Origin: Bacteroidota bacterium
GTDB taxonomy: Bacteria > Bacteroidota > Bacteroidia > Chitinophagales > Chitinophagaceae
Assembly: GCA_013286425.1 (NCBI GenBank)
Contig: JABDFS010000027.1
Location: 1 to 37,236, forward strand
Length of the DNA stretch: 37,236 bases
Direction of reading: 5' to 3'
Shown here: piece by piece, positions 15,889-23,683 of the stretch
How the letters are laid out: each line of letters begins with the position of its first letter
How positions within the stretch are numbered: position 1 is the first letter of the stretch
Made by a program: the position numbers and the translations under genes
Notes under the pieces: generated by a model
Database searches by the model: none
What the model was told of the DNA's origin: nothing
Seen by the model: only the letters and a program-made list of their open reading frames with translations

Positions 15889-17256
15889 ATGAGTAAGGAC
15901 GTTATCTCCATCTTCGACGTAGGTAAAACCAACAAGAAATTATTCCTGTTCGATGAACAGTATAACATCGTACATGAAGAATCAACAAAGTTTGAAGAAG
16001 TAAAAGATGAAGATGGATTTGTATGTGAAGATGTGCATGCACTTACTGGTTGGATTCATGAAAAGTTTCAACAGGTTTTATCAGACAATAAGTACAATGT
16101 AAAAGCTGTAAACTTTTCTGCGTATGGTGCAAGCTTTGTTCATGTTGGTGAAAATGGTAAACCAATAACTCCGTTGTATAATTACCTGAAACCTTATCCT
16201 GAAAATCTTAAGCAACAATTCTATAAAACTTATGGTGGAGAAAGTTTGATAGCCAAACAAACCGCATCACCTGTCCTGGGTAATTTAAATTCAGGCATGC
16301 AGTTGTACAGGTTGAAGCATGAGCAACCGGATGTTTTTTCACGCATACAATATTCATTGCACCTGCCGCAATATTTAAGTTTCATTCTTACCTCAAAACC
16401 TGCTTCAGATATTACCAGCATTGGCTGCCACACACAGTTATGGCATTTTCAAAATAATAAATACCACGATTGGGTATATAAGGAAGAACTGGATAAAAAA
16501 CTTGCTGCAATTTATAAGGGCGACAAGATCATGCATTCAAATAATATATTAACCGGTATCGGCTTGCATGATAGTTCAGCCGCATTAATACCTTACCTGA
16601 AATTATTTAATGAGCCATTCATTTTAATATCAACCGGCACATGGTGCATCAGCTTAAACCCATTCAACTCCTCTATGCTTACCGATTATGAATTGCACAA
16701 CGATTGCCTGTGCTATTTATCATATGAAGGAAAACCTGTTAAAGCTTCAAGATTATTTGCAGGCTATGAACATGAACAACAGGTGCAGCGCCTGGCAAAA
16801 CATTTCAATAAAGAAATGGGCTATTATAAAACGATAAAATACGATCCTGCTTTATTAAAAAAGCTTGATAAAAAGAATGTTGCCAAAACAACCGGCAATG
16901 CTACAGCGATGGTGCAGCAATCAGCATTTGAAAAAAGGCCGCTGAATAATTTTGAAAACTATGAAGAAGCTTATCATCAACTGATGCTTGATATAATTGC
17001 ACAGCAGGTATTTTCAACAAAACTTGTGTTGAACAATACGCCGGTTAAAAAAATCTTTGTTGATGGAGGCTTTGGCAAGAATGATGTTTATATGCATTTG
17101 CTTGCCGCAGCTTTCCCCGATATTAAAGTTTGTGCAGCAAGTATTCCGCAGGCATCAGCCTTGGGCGCTGCGCTTGTGTTGCATGATAACGTAAGCAGTA
17201 AAGAAATACCTGCAGATCTTATACACCTGGAATACTACGAGTGTGTTGCAGGATAA
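15889..17256 (+). CDS. rhaB: rhamnulokinase, FGGY family
   Basis: FGGY sugar kinase of 455 residues, predicted to phosphorylate L-rhamnulose at O-1 with ATP. ATG 15889 is chosen because MSKDVISIFDVGKTNKKLFLFD starts with the phosphate-1 loop (DVGKTNKK). Other blocks are AVNFSAYGASFVHV, the mid-domain TSIGCHTQLWHF, phosphate-2 LISTGTWCISLNPF, and the C-terminal adenosine region KKIFVDGGFGKNDVYMHLLAAAF with SALGAAL. It is a divergent branch common in Bacteroidota rhamnose loci; the substrate rests mainly on its neighbours (isomerase upstream, aldolase two genes back). No signal peptide; cytoplasmic. Confidence 0.88.
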   Translation: MSKDVISIFDVGKTNKKLFLFDEQYNIVHEESTKFEEVKDEDGFVCEDVHALTGWIHEKFQQVLSDNKYNVKAVNFSAYGASFVHVGENGKPITPLYNYLKPYPENLKQQFYKTYGGESLIAKQTASPVLGNLNSGMQLYRLKHEQPDVFSRIQYSLHLPQYLSFILTSKPASDITSIGCHTQLWHFQNNKYHDWVYKEELDKKLAAIYKGDKIMHSNNILTGIGLHDSSAALIPYLKLFNEPFILISTGTWCISLNPFNSSMLTDYELHNDCLCYLSYEGKPVKASRLFAGYEHEQQVQRLAKHFNKEMGYYKTIKYDPALLKKLDKKNVAKTTGNATAMVQQSAFEKRPLNNFENYEEAYHQLMLDIIAQQVFSTKLVLNNTPVKKIFVDGGFGKNDVYMHLLAAAFPDIKVCAASIPQASALGAALVLHDNVSSKEIPADLIHLEYYECVAG

Positions 17257-17268
17257 AAACTTTAAACC

Positions 17269-17301
17269 ATTGCAGAACTTTTATACAAGCATTTAGTTTT
17301 G
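17269..17301 (+). promoter_or_regulatory. Bacteroidota-type promoter, possibly giving a leaderless transcript
   Basis: ATTG (17269-17272), a 21-base spacer and TAGTTTTG (17294-17301), matching the TTTG / TAnnTTTG pattern of the phylum's primary sigma factor. The -7 box ends 4 bp before the ATG at 17306, so transcription would start at or next to the start codon. A similar TAGCTTTA lies just before gpmI (34686-34693), without a clear upstream box. Confidence 0.5.
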
Positions 17302-17305
17302 CAAC

Positions 17306-17884
17306 ATGACGAATAAATTTCCGTTACATAATTTTTCAGCGGATGAAGTGCTATTTGTTTTTGCATTGAAATCTGAAGCTGCAGATGAGTTTGAAAAATA
17401 CAACTGCTTAATTACCGGCATTGGTAAAGTAAGTGCAGCCTATAAGCTCACCAAATATTTACAACACGCAAATCCTTCATTAATTGTAAACCTTGGTTCC
17501 GCCGGAAGCAGCCAATTTAAAAAAGGTGAAATGATATGCTGTTCAAAATTTGTGCAGCGTGATATGGATGTTAGAGGTATGGGTTTTCGGCAATACGAAA
17601 CACCATTATCCAATATACCCCCGGTGCTTGAATATGGAATAACCATACCCGGATTACCACAAGGAATTTGCGGCACCGGCGATACGTTTGAAATGAATCA
17701 TTTCTGCAATGATTATAATGTAATAGAGATGGAAGCTTATGCATTGGCGCTGGTTGCAATGAAAGAAGCTATTCCTTTTCTATGTTTAAAATATATTTCA
17801 GATGGCGCTGATGGCCTTGCTGCAGACGACTGGAATGTACATGTGCACAAAGCAGCAAAGGCTTTTAAAGAAGTGTTGTTTTAA
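17306..17884 (+). CDS. MTA/SAH nucleosidase-like phosphorylase-superfamily protein
   Basis: A 192-residue cytoplasmic protein of the PNP/UDP phosphorylase superfamily, closest in layout to 5'-methylthioadenosine/S-adenosylhomocysteine nucleosidase. Visible motifs: LFVFALKSEAADEF, the glycine loop LITGIGKVSAAYKL, LIVNLGSAGSSQF, RDMDVRGMGF, ribose-binding VIEMEAYALA, and the probable catalytic Asp in YISDGADG. It is shorter than typical 230-residue MTANs, as in a common Bacteroidota subgroup. It has its own promoter-like sequence, so it need not be part of the rhamnose operon. The exact nucleoside substrate is not certain. Confidence 0.8.
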   Translation: MTNKFPLHNFSADEVLFVFALKSEAADEFEKYNCLITGIGKVSAAYKLTKYLQHANPSLIVNLGSAGSSQFKKGEMICCSKFVQRDMDVRGMGFRQYETPLSNIPPVLEYGITIPGLPQGICGTGDTFEMNHFCNDYNVIEMEAYALALVAMKEAIPFLCLKYISDGADGLAADDWNVHVHKAAKAFKEVLF

Positions 17885-18011
17885 GGAAGCATAAGTTCTC
17901 CGATAAATTAAGGAAGAAAATAAAAATTGATACTTCCTTTGAAGAAGCTATACAATTGAGCTTTGCGCCTTAGAAATCTAAAAGTCGTTAGAATTAATAT
18001 ATCTTTCATTT

Positions 18012-18510
18012 ATGACAGAAGAACACTTAGAATCATTTTTTCAAAAAAACAAATGGTATTAATTTAAGTACAGGATTTTATAACAATGAGGGCGGCATTC
18101 ATCCTCCACAAGTTAGTTTAGGCTTTCATCAGGATTATGTTGATGAATGTTTAGTTGTTATTCGATATTTTAATAAGGAATTAAAAGACTTTAAGAAACA
18201 TGCAATATTTACTCAAGTAAGCCCAGATAAAATAAATTTTGCATTAATAATACAAACCGAACCTGCTTTAATATTAACTACAAAAGAATTAGAATGTAGA
18301 GCAGATTTGATAAAACACTTTTTCAGAGCCCATTCCACCTTACCAACATCACCTATTAATTGCATATTTCACGTAAATCAACCTCCTGCTACTTTTTTAT
18401 ACTTGGTAGATGCAGACCCTAATTCAGACTTAGCTCAACCTATACATATACATTCTTGGGAAGGAACCCCTTTTGGGGCTTCTTCTTTAGACTTTACTAA
18501 TTTAAAGTAG
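18012..18510 (+). pseudogene. orphan hypothetical gene broken by a +1 frameshift
   Basis: ATG 18012 opens MTEEHLESFFQKNKWY and stops at 18060-18062. Reading one base further on, the frame continues to 18510 (INLSTGFYNNEGGIHPPQ, LGFHQDYVDECLVVIRYF, PINCIFHVNQPPATFLYLV, HIHSWEGTPFGAS). Removing one T from the T6 run 18036-18041 or one A from the A7 run 18043-18049 restores a 165-residue protein. I do not recognise the family. Its codons are AT-richer than the neighbours (many tta, ata, aat), hinting at a different origin. The 127 bp before it hold a short reading KLRKKIKIDTSFEEAIQLSFAP (17905-17970) that may be a gene remnant. Confidence 0.6.
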
Positions 18511-18903
18511 CCATTATTTTCATGGGTGTTATTTATTATCCAATACATCCATCTTTTACGATTAGATATTTCTTCGGGGTTGCTTAGTATCTCAGAAGGT
18601 AAGAGCGAGTTTTTTTTATAACGTTAAGCATAATCTTGTATATAATGGTATGTTGATGCCGCTCATCAGTCAATTAACAATACTTAACAAATCAGCACCC
18701 TTTTACCGTTCACATTTATTTATGTGCGTTCACCGATGTAAAAAGCATTTTTGTCTGTGGTTTTCGACACTTCATCCTAAACCGTACACTGCGTACACCT
18801 GTTTATTAATTTACTTTAACACACCAGTGGTGTAGTATCAATTGACTTGCACCTTTTCATAGCTATACATTCACACATCCATTAATCAAAAAAAATGTAT
18901 GTT
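18511..18903. other. intergenic, no gene seen
   Basis: About 390 bp. It contains a direct repeat of GTACAC (18784-18789 and 18793-18798), an inverted repeat ACACCAGTGGTGT (18821-18833), and a TTGACT (18842-18847) / TATACA (18864-18869) pair with a 16-base spacer. The last looks like an E. coli-style promoter, uncommon in this phylum. These may regulate the PepSY-like gene downstream. Confidence 0.35.
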
Positions 18904-19347
18904 ATGAAAAAAATAATCGTTCATGTTATCGCTCTTGTTTTGATAGCAGCTTCCGCTAATGCAACGCCTGATTCAAAAATCCTGCAGAAATTCAAAGAAA
19001 CTTTTCCGAATGCGCAAAATGTAAAATGGGTGGATGATAAAGCCGGCTATTTTGTAAGCTTTTCGCAAAACGGAAACTTTAATAAAGTATTTTATAATAC
19101 TGAAGGAAGTTTTGTATACGCATTGAAATATTATGGTGGCGATGCATTGCCTACCAACATAGCAATGTCGCTTAATCAAAAATACAGCGAATCAAAAATC
19201 ATTGGTGTTACTGAAGTAACTACACAAAACAGCGTTGTGTATGATGTTAAGTTATCCAAAGAAAATAAACTGTATAGTTTAAAAGTTACCAGCGACGGGT
19301 CTATTGCAAAAGAAGAAGTGTATGACGACGGAACCGTTGCCAATTAA
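18904..19347 (+). CDS. small secreted PepSY-like protein
   Basis: A 147-residue exported protein with signal peptide MKKIIVHVIALVLIAASANA. ATG 18904 is preferred over ATG 18895 because it begins the signal. The mature part has two similar halves of the pattern KFKETFPNAQNVKWVDDKAGYFVSF and LNQKYSESKIIGVTEV..YDVKL, typical of the PepSY-like/DUF2874-type periplasmic family of Bacteroidota (beta strands after an amphipathic helix). The function of such proteins is unclear; inhibition or binding of proteases has been suggested for PepSY domains. A rho-independent terminator follows 44 bp after the stop, so it is probably monocistronic. Confidence 0.8.
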   Translation: MKKIIVHVIALVLIAASANATPDSKILQKFKETFPNAQNVKWVDDKAGYFVSFSQNGNFNKVFYNTEGSFVYALKYYGGDALPTNIAMSLNQKYSESKIIGVTEVTTQNSVVYDVKLSKENKLYSLKVTSDGSIAKEEVYDDGTVAN

Positions 19348-19390
19348 GTATACACATCAACCGGGTTTTTCGAGGAATAGATAGTTAATA

Positions 19391-19423
19391 GAAAAAGACT
19401 GCCTTTTCAGGCGGTCTTTTTTT
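19391..19423 (+). terminator. rho-independent terminator after the PepSY-like gene
   Basis: AGACTGCC (19396-19403), loop TTTTCA, GGCGGTCT (19410-19417), then a T run. The stem is 8 bp with one G-T pair. Confidence 0.85.
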
Positions 19424-19684
19424 ATGCAAGCTTATGAACAGCGCAAAAAATAGTTGAATTAAAAAGCAATGTGTTGTGCCTTAAAAACTTAATGAGCAAA
19501 GCATGATTTATTTGAGCTGATAATCCAAAATGTTTAGAGCTGAAATTTTTTCATGTTGGTTGAATTTAAGCATCAGGGCTGAATAGCTGAAAAGTCATTA
19601 CTACAAAAGTTTAATCAAGGCGTGTGCACGGATGTGTCGAAAGATCATCCGTGCTTGAATTTCTTTGGTTACTTTCTTTTTTCA
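19424..19684. other. intergenic with one strong hairpin
   Basis: No gene is supported. GCACGGATG (19626-19634) and CATCCGTGC (19646-19654) form a perfect 9-bp stem with an 11-nt loop, without a T tail. The reading frame across it (19622-19810) is not convincing as a gene and overlaps a dispersed repeat. Confidence 0.4.
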
Positions 19685-19748
19685 AGAAATGCGAAGCATT
19701 CATCGAAACAATTAAAAATAAAAATGCATGAGATAAAAGAAAGTGACA
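19685..19748. repeat. dispersed intergenic repeat, copy X
   Basis: It shares the words GAAAT-CGAAGCATT, ATCGAAACAA, TAAAAA and ATGAGATAAAAGAAAGTGACA in the same order with 23413-23476. It ends about 60 bp upstream of the cytochrome c start. Confidence 0.7.
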
Positions 19749-19806
19749 AATTTCCTTTATGCTTGTTACTGATTAACTTTAACTTCAATCATTTAATCAT
19801 ACTGCT

Positions 19807-20767
19807 ATGAGAAAATTTTTAAAAGCACTGCTTATTCTAATCATCGTTATTGTTGTAGTTGGCGGTGCATTTGCTCTATATGTTTCGCAACGTTCAATTC
19901 CAAAATACACGGCAAAAAAAAATTGATATTAAAGTTGATGCAACACCTGAACGCATTGCCCAGGGACAAAAGCTTGCAACCATGCTTTGCCGCAGTTGTC
20001 ATTATAACGAAACCACAGATGAATTTACTGGTCGCGAGTTAACAGAAGCGCCTCAGTTCGGAAAAATATACAGTGCTAACATTACACACGATTCAATTGT
20101 TGGCATTGGTAACTGGAGTGATGGAGATTTAATTTATTTTATAAGAACAGGTATAAGACCCGATGGACAATATGTGCCGCCTTATATGCCAAAGCTGATA
20201 CATATTTCTGATGAAGATCTTAATTCGATCATTGCTTTTCTGCGGTCTGATAATGGTTGGGTGAAAGCAAATACAGCGCACATGCCTGCTTCGCAGCCCG
20301 GGTTCATTACAAAATTTTTAGTAACCATTAATGCAGCAAAACCGTTTGAGTTTCCAACACACGTTATTCCCGGTCCGGATACAACCAATAAAGCTGAGCT
20401 TGGAAAATACATTGCATTGTATCAGCTGGAATGTTATAGCTGCCATTCGCAATCATTTGCAAAGAACAATTATTATGAACCTGCAAAATCCCCGGGCTTT
20501 TTTGGCGGCGGCAATGAAATGTATGGCCTTGACGGAAATAAGATTTACAGCCTGAACATTACAATGGATAAGAACACCGGCATCGGTAACTGGAGTGAAG
20601 CAGATTTTATTAAAGCGCTGAAAAGTGGTATTGTTCCCAACGAACAGCCGGCATTGCGCCAACCTATGCAGCCGTATGCTAATTTAACTGACGAAGAAGC
20701 AAGCGCTATTTATGCTTACTTAAAAACAGTGCCTGCTGTAAATAATAAAGTAGAACGAAAGTTTTAA
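19807..20767 (+). pseudogene. membrane-anchored dihaem cytochrome c, frame broken at an A9 run
   Basis: Predicted periplasmic electron-transfer protein with two c-type haems. ATG 19807 begins a membrane anchor (MRKFLKALLILIIVIVVVGG) but the frame ends at TGA 19924. The rest continues one base later to 20767. Deleting one A from the A9 run 19914-19922 joins them as YTAKKIDIKVDATPERIAQG and gives a 319-residue protein. Haem motifs are LCRSCHY and CYSCHS, each followed by a ...GIGNWS..DFI-type repeat, so the two halves are duplicated cytochrome domains (GIGNWSDGDLIYFIRTGI and GIGNWSEADFIKALKSGI). It resembles the cytochrome subunits of alcohol and aldehyde dehydrogenases. All downstream features are intact, so slippage or a sequencing error is more likely than loss. 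Confidence 0.8.
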
Positions 20768-20929
20768 TCAGGATAAATTCATTGAATCATACCCGGAAGC
20801 AGTTTGAATTTAGAATTTCCAGCCACCGTTAAGTATTAAAACAACATAAGTCCGGGATAAGAACATGAATATTACAGAAGTTTGCTACCTGGCAACCACT
20901 TGCATCGTCCTGTCGAACGATAGTGGGGC

Positions 20930-20990
20930 ATCTCTGCATAATTTTAAGCTTAAAATAATTTAAGAGAGTTCTCCTTACATGCCAATGACG
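20930..20990. repeat. dispersed repeat, TCTCCTTAC family, copy 1
   Basis: Positions 20930-20960 match 23493-23523 at 30 of 31 bases, including the 16-bp palindrome ATTTTAAGCTTAAAAT. The right end TTCTCCTTACATGCCAATGA followed by CG matches the ends at 23581-23602 and 32310-32390. Confidence 0.8.
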
Positions 20991-21005
20991 GTCTGAGGCT
21001 TAGAA

Positions 21006-21036
21006 CGGTCTGACGGCTAAGAAAGCCGTCTGACCG
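21006..21036. repeat. hairpin with duplicated left arm
   Basis: CGGTCTGACGGCT (21006-21018), loop AAGAA, AGCCGTCTGACCG (21024-21036): 12 pairs and one T-T mismatch. A near copy of the left arm (CGGTCTGAGGCT) precedes it at 20989-21000. There is no T tail, so it is not a standard terminator. Confidence 0.6.
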
Positions 21037-21195
21037 ATAATTGCTTATTCCGAACCCAACCCCACGTTAAAATCATTTACAAAACCAGGGTATTTCAACC
21101 CTATGCAAAATCTATAAGATCATTTATAGACAGCTCTCCGAAAGATTGTTTTTCTTATAAACATTGATTTGCTTTCAATATATCATGTTTATATC

Positions 21196-21316
21196 AAAGA
21201 GGAATTAAAGAAAGACAAAAGAGGAACTAAACAGGGATTAAAGAGGGACCAAAGAGGGGCAATTATTCTTTTTGGTTCCTGTATTCTACCTGTTTAATAC
21301 CTGTTTTATTAGATTT
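21196..21316. repeat. 11-bp periodic head-to-head array (element B)
   Basis: Six direct units AAAGAGGAATT-like start at 21196, 21207, 21218, 21229, 21240 and 21251. On the other arm CCTG starts at 21278, 21289 and 21300. All steps are 11 bp. The core position (fourth base of the unit) at 21254 to the first inverted core slot at 21267 is 13 bp, the same switch offset as in elements A and C. The unit sequence is unrelated to theirs. I find no clear left box; ACCGGTA at 21319-21325 could be a remnant right box. It lies 369 bp upstream of a sulfatase. Confidence 0.75.
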
Positions 21317-21684
21317 TAACCGGTAAATGCTAAGTTTAAAGTAACACAGGGCTAACAGAGGTGTATTATTTGTCTGTGCGAAAAAATGCCAAAAAAGTTT
21401 AATTAGTCTGCAATAAATCTGCACCCTCACCGGTAAGTTTTATTAAAAATCTCATTTTTAAACAGCCGCTCAGTGAAACTCCGTGTATTACTTTGAGTAA
21501 CGCTGTAGTTCAAAATTTATCATTGAGTTTCCGGGATAATTGCAATGAGTTGCACAGCGTTTTAACATACATGATAAAGGCACTACATTGAATAATTAAT
21601 GAGTCATGCTCTTCTTATTAATCTTACTTTCAAAATAATTTTTCAAGAACAATGTTTATGTAATTTCATCCTTAATTATTCAGG
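21317..21684. other. intergenic upstream of the first sulfatase
   Basis: No gene seen. CTCAGTGAAACTCCGTG at 21469-21485 is an inverted copy (16 of 17) of 26684-26700, a dispersed repeat word. A promoter for the sulfatase is expected here but I cannot point to a convincing one. Confidence 0.4.
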
Positions 21685-23205
21685 ATGAAAAAAAATAACC
21701 TTTGGGTTTTACTTCTCTTTATCCTACTGCAATCAACAAGCTTTTCTCAATCCAGTCAAACAACAAAACCCAATGTTGTTTTTATTCTCGCCGATGATCT
21801 TGGCTACGGCGAAGTAGGATGTTTTGGACAAACAAAAATTAAAACAACCAACATAGATGAGCTCGCTAAAGAAGGCATGCGTTTTACGCAATTCTACGCA
21901 GGCGCTCCTGTATGCGCACCTTCTCGTTGCGACTTTTTAACGGGCATGCATTCAGGCCATGCGCATGTGCGCAATAATTTTGGAACGGCTGGTTATAAAG
22001 AAAATGTAAACGAGAACGGCAATTATCCGCTCGATTCAAGTGCATATACAATAGGAAATTTATTTAAAGATGATGGCTATGCCACTGCAGCAATTGGCAA
22101 ATGGGGTTTGGGCAATTATGATAACAGTGGCAATCCATTGATACATGGTTTCGATCTGTTTTATGGATATTACGATCAACGCCACGCGCATAATTATTAT
22201 ACAACACATTTGTATGATAATGCGGTGCATGATACGTTGGATAATCCTGTTATTAATGTGCATCCGAAATTTGATTCAGCAAGCAAGGCTTCGCGCGATC
22301 CGAAAGATTACATCGGCAACGAATATTCAATTGATAAAATGACTGCGCAAGCCGTTTCATTCATTGATAAAAATCATGCACAACCTTTCTTTTTATACCT
22401 GCCTTATACATTGCCGCATGCAGTGTTGCAGGCGCCGCAACCTTACATTGATCAGTACATAAAAGATTTGAATGAACAACCGAATTGGTCTGTTACCAAC
22501 AATGGCATACCAACATATTATCCATTGTCAACGTATGCGGCGCAGGTAAGTTATTTAGATACACAGGTAAAAATTGTTTTGGATGAATTGCACAAATACA
22601 ATCTTGATGATAACACCATTATAATTTTTACAAGTGATAACGGCGCGATGGATGGAGAAAAGCTACGCTCTGCATTTTTTAATAGTTGTGCAGGATTGCG
22701 TGGATTCAAATCTGATCTATATGAAGGCGGCATCCGCGAGCCGTTTGTTATAAAATGGCCGGGGCATATTCCTGCAAATACGGTGAATACAAATCCTGCA
22801 ATATTGTATGATATGATGGCAACGTTTGCAGATGTATTAAAAGTAAAAGCGCCGAAGAATGATGGTGTTTCACTATTGCCGGTGATAACTGCATCAACAG
22901 GTAAGTATAAACAACATAAATATTTTTATTGGGAATTTCCGGGCAAAGGAAGACAGGTTGCGGTGCGCATCGGGGATTGGAAAGGCGTGAGAACGGGCCT
23001 GATACAAAACCCAAATGCGCCATGGCAGGTGTATAATATTGTAAGCGATTCAGCGGAAGCACATGATGTGGCGGCGCAACATCCTGAGCTGGTAAGAAAG
23101 TTTAAAAAGATCGCGCGCAAAGCACACACAACACCGGTAAAAAAAGAGTGGGATATTTATAGTCCTGTTGATCCTAATGCCAAACAACCTAAAGAAGCGG
23201 ATTAA
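21685..23205 (+). CDS. secreted sulfatase (arylsulfatase family S1), first copy
   Basis: Exported sulfate-ester hydrolase of 506 residues with signal peptide MKKNNLWVLLLFILLQSTSFSQ. The N-terminal metal site is VVFILADDLGYG. The formylglycine motif is CAPSR with Cys77, to be converted by a formylglycine-generating enzyme encoded elsewhere. The following conserved blocks are AAIGKWGLG, HAHNYYTTHLYD, PFFLYLPYTLPHA, IIFTSDNGAMDG, LRGFKSDLYEGGIREPFVIKWPG (quoted in part) and the C-terminal GDWKGVRTG. It is probably directed at a sulfated sugar rather than an aryl ester, given the glycosidase context. It has its own long upstream region and no tight operon partner. Confidence 0.93.
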   Translation: MKKNNLWVLLLFILLQSTSFSQSSQTTKPNVVFILADDLGYGEVGCFGQTKIKTTNIDELAKEGMRFTQFYAGAPVCAPSRCDFLTGMHSGHAHVRNNFGTAGYKENVNENGNYPLDSSAYTIGNLFKDDGYATAAIGKWGLGNYDNSGNPLIHGFDLFYGYYDQRHAHNYYTTHLYDNAVHDTLDNPVINVHPKFDSASKASRDPKDYIGNEYSIDKMTAQAVSFIDKNHAQPFFLYLPYTLPHAVLQAPQPYIDQYIKDLNEQPNWSVTNNGIPTYYPLSTYAAQVSYLDTQVKIVLDELHKYNLDDNTIIIFTSDNGAMDGEKLRSAFFNSCAGLRGFKSDLYEGGIREPFVIKWPGHIPANTVNTNPAILYDMMATFADVLKVKAPKNDGVSLLPVITASTGKYKQHKYFYWEFPGKGRQVAVRIGDWKGVRTGLIQNPNAPWQVYNIVSDSAEAHDVAAQHPELVRKFKKIARKAHTTPVKKEWDIYSPVDPNAKQPKEAD

Positions 23206-23266
23206 AATATTATGTGTTATGCTATAAAAGTTAAGTAACAGCCAGCGTGCTGCACATGTTACACCA

Positions 23267-23373
23267 GCTCATGCGTTAGGCGCCTCCTGCGGTTCGGTTC
23301 CAACGAATGTTGGAATTGAAAAAATCCGAAGGATATTTTTTCAAAGAAGCGCAGGCAGCGCCGTTGCATGAGC
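23267..23373. other. structured multi-hairpin element (possible ncRNA or miniature element)
   Basis: The outer stem is in three helical parts: 23267-23274 with 23366-23373 (GCTCATGC/GCATGAGC), 23279-23283 with 23358-23362 (GGCGC/GCGCC), and 23286-23291 with 23350-23355 (CCTGCG/CGCAGG). Inside are two hairpins: TTCCAAC-GAAT-GTTGGAA (23298-23315) and TTGAAAAAATCC facing GGATATTTTTTCAA (23316-23344). The parts nest without conflict into a three-way junction of 107 nt. A further AGGCC-CAGC-GGCCT hairpin follows at 23375-23388. No ORF is present. Confidence 0.55.
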
Positions 23374-23412
23374 GAGGCCCAGCGGCCTTGAGCGATAAAA
23401 TAATTACCTGAA

Positions 23413-23476
23413 AGAAATACGAAGCATTTATCGAAACAAATAAAAAACATTAATGAATGAGATAAAAGAAAGTGAC
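23413..23476. repeat. dispersed intergenic repeat, copy Y
   Basis: Same order of words as copy X at 19685-19748 (GAAATACGAAGCATTTATCG, then ATGAGATAAAAGAAAGTGAC). It directly follows the structured element at 23267-23373. Confidence 0.7.
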
Positions 23477-23492
23477 AGAAAAGATATGAGAT

Positions 23493-23602
23493 ATCTCTGC
23501 ATAATTTTAAACTTAAAATAATTCGAGAGATTTATCTCGTGAATGTTTGTTTTTTAGAAGTCTCGATGATTACTTCGTAGTTCTCCTTACGTCGAAATGA
23601 CG
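23493..23602. repeat. dispersed repeat, TCTCCTTAC family, copy 2
   Basis: The left part 23493-23523 matches copy 1 at 30 of 31 positions. The right end 23581-23602 reads TTCTCCTTACGTCGAAATGA then CG. Between them is about 57 bp absent from copy 1, so copy 1 looks like an internally deleted form. Confidence 0.75.
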
Positions 23603-23683
23603 CCCTAAGAGTTTTTCAATTATATAACTACGCTGAATTTCAAATTATCAAATGCTTATTAGAAGCTCTATTAAAATACTTAT

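Noticed and set aside
18043..18050. A-AAA-AAC, a classic -1 ribosomal slippery heptamer, in the right frame of the orphan gene
   Set aside because: A -1 shift leads to a frame that stops within a few codons. The long downstream frame needs a +1 shift, so programmed -1 frameshifting does not explain the gene.
19622..19810. Short reading frame upstream of the cytochrome gene
   Set aside because: It spans a hairpin and dispersed repeat X and shows no protein-like signal.
21196..21316. CRISPR array
   Set aside because: Units of 11 bp without spacers, in inverted arms, and no cas genes.
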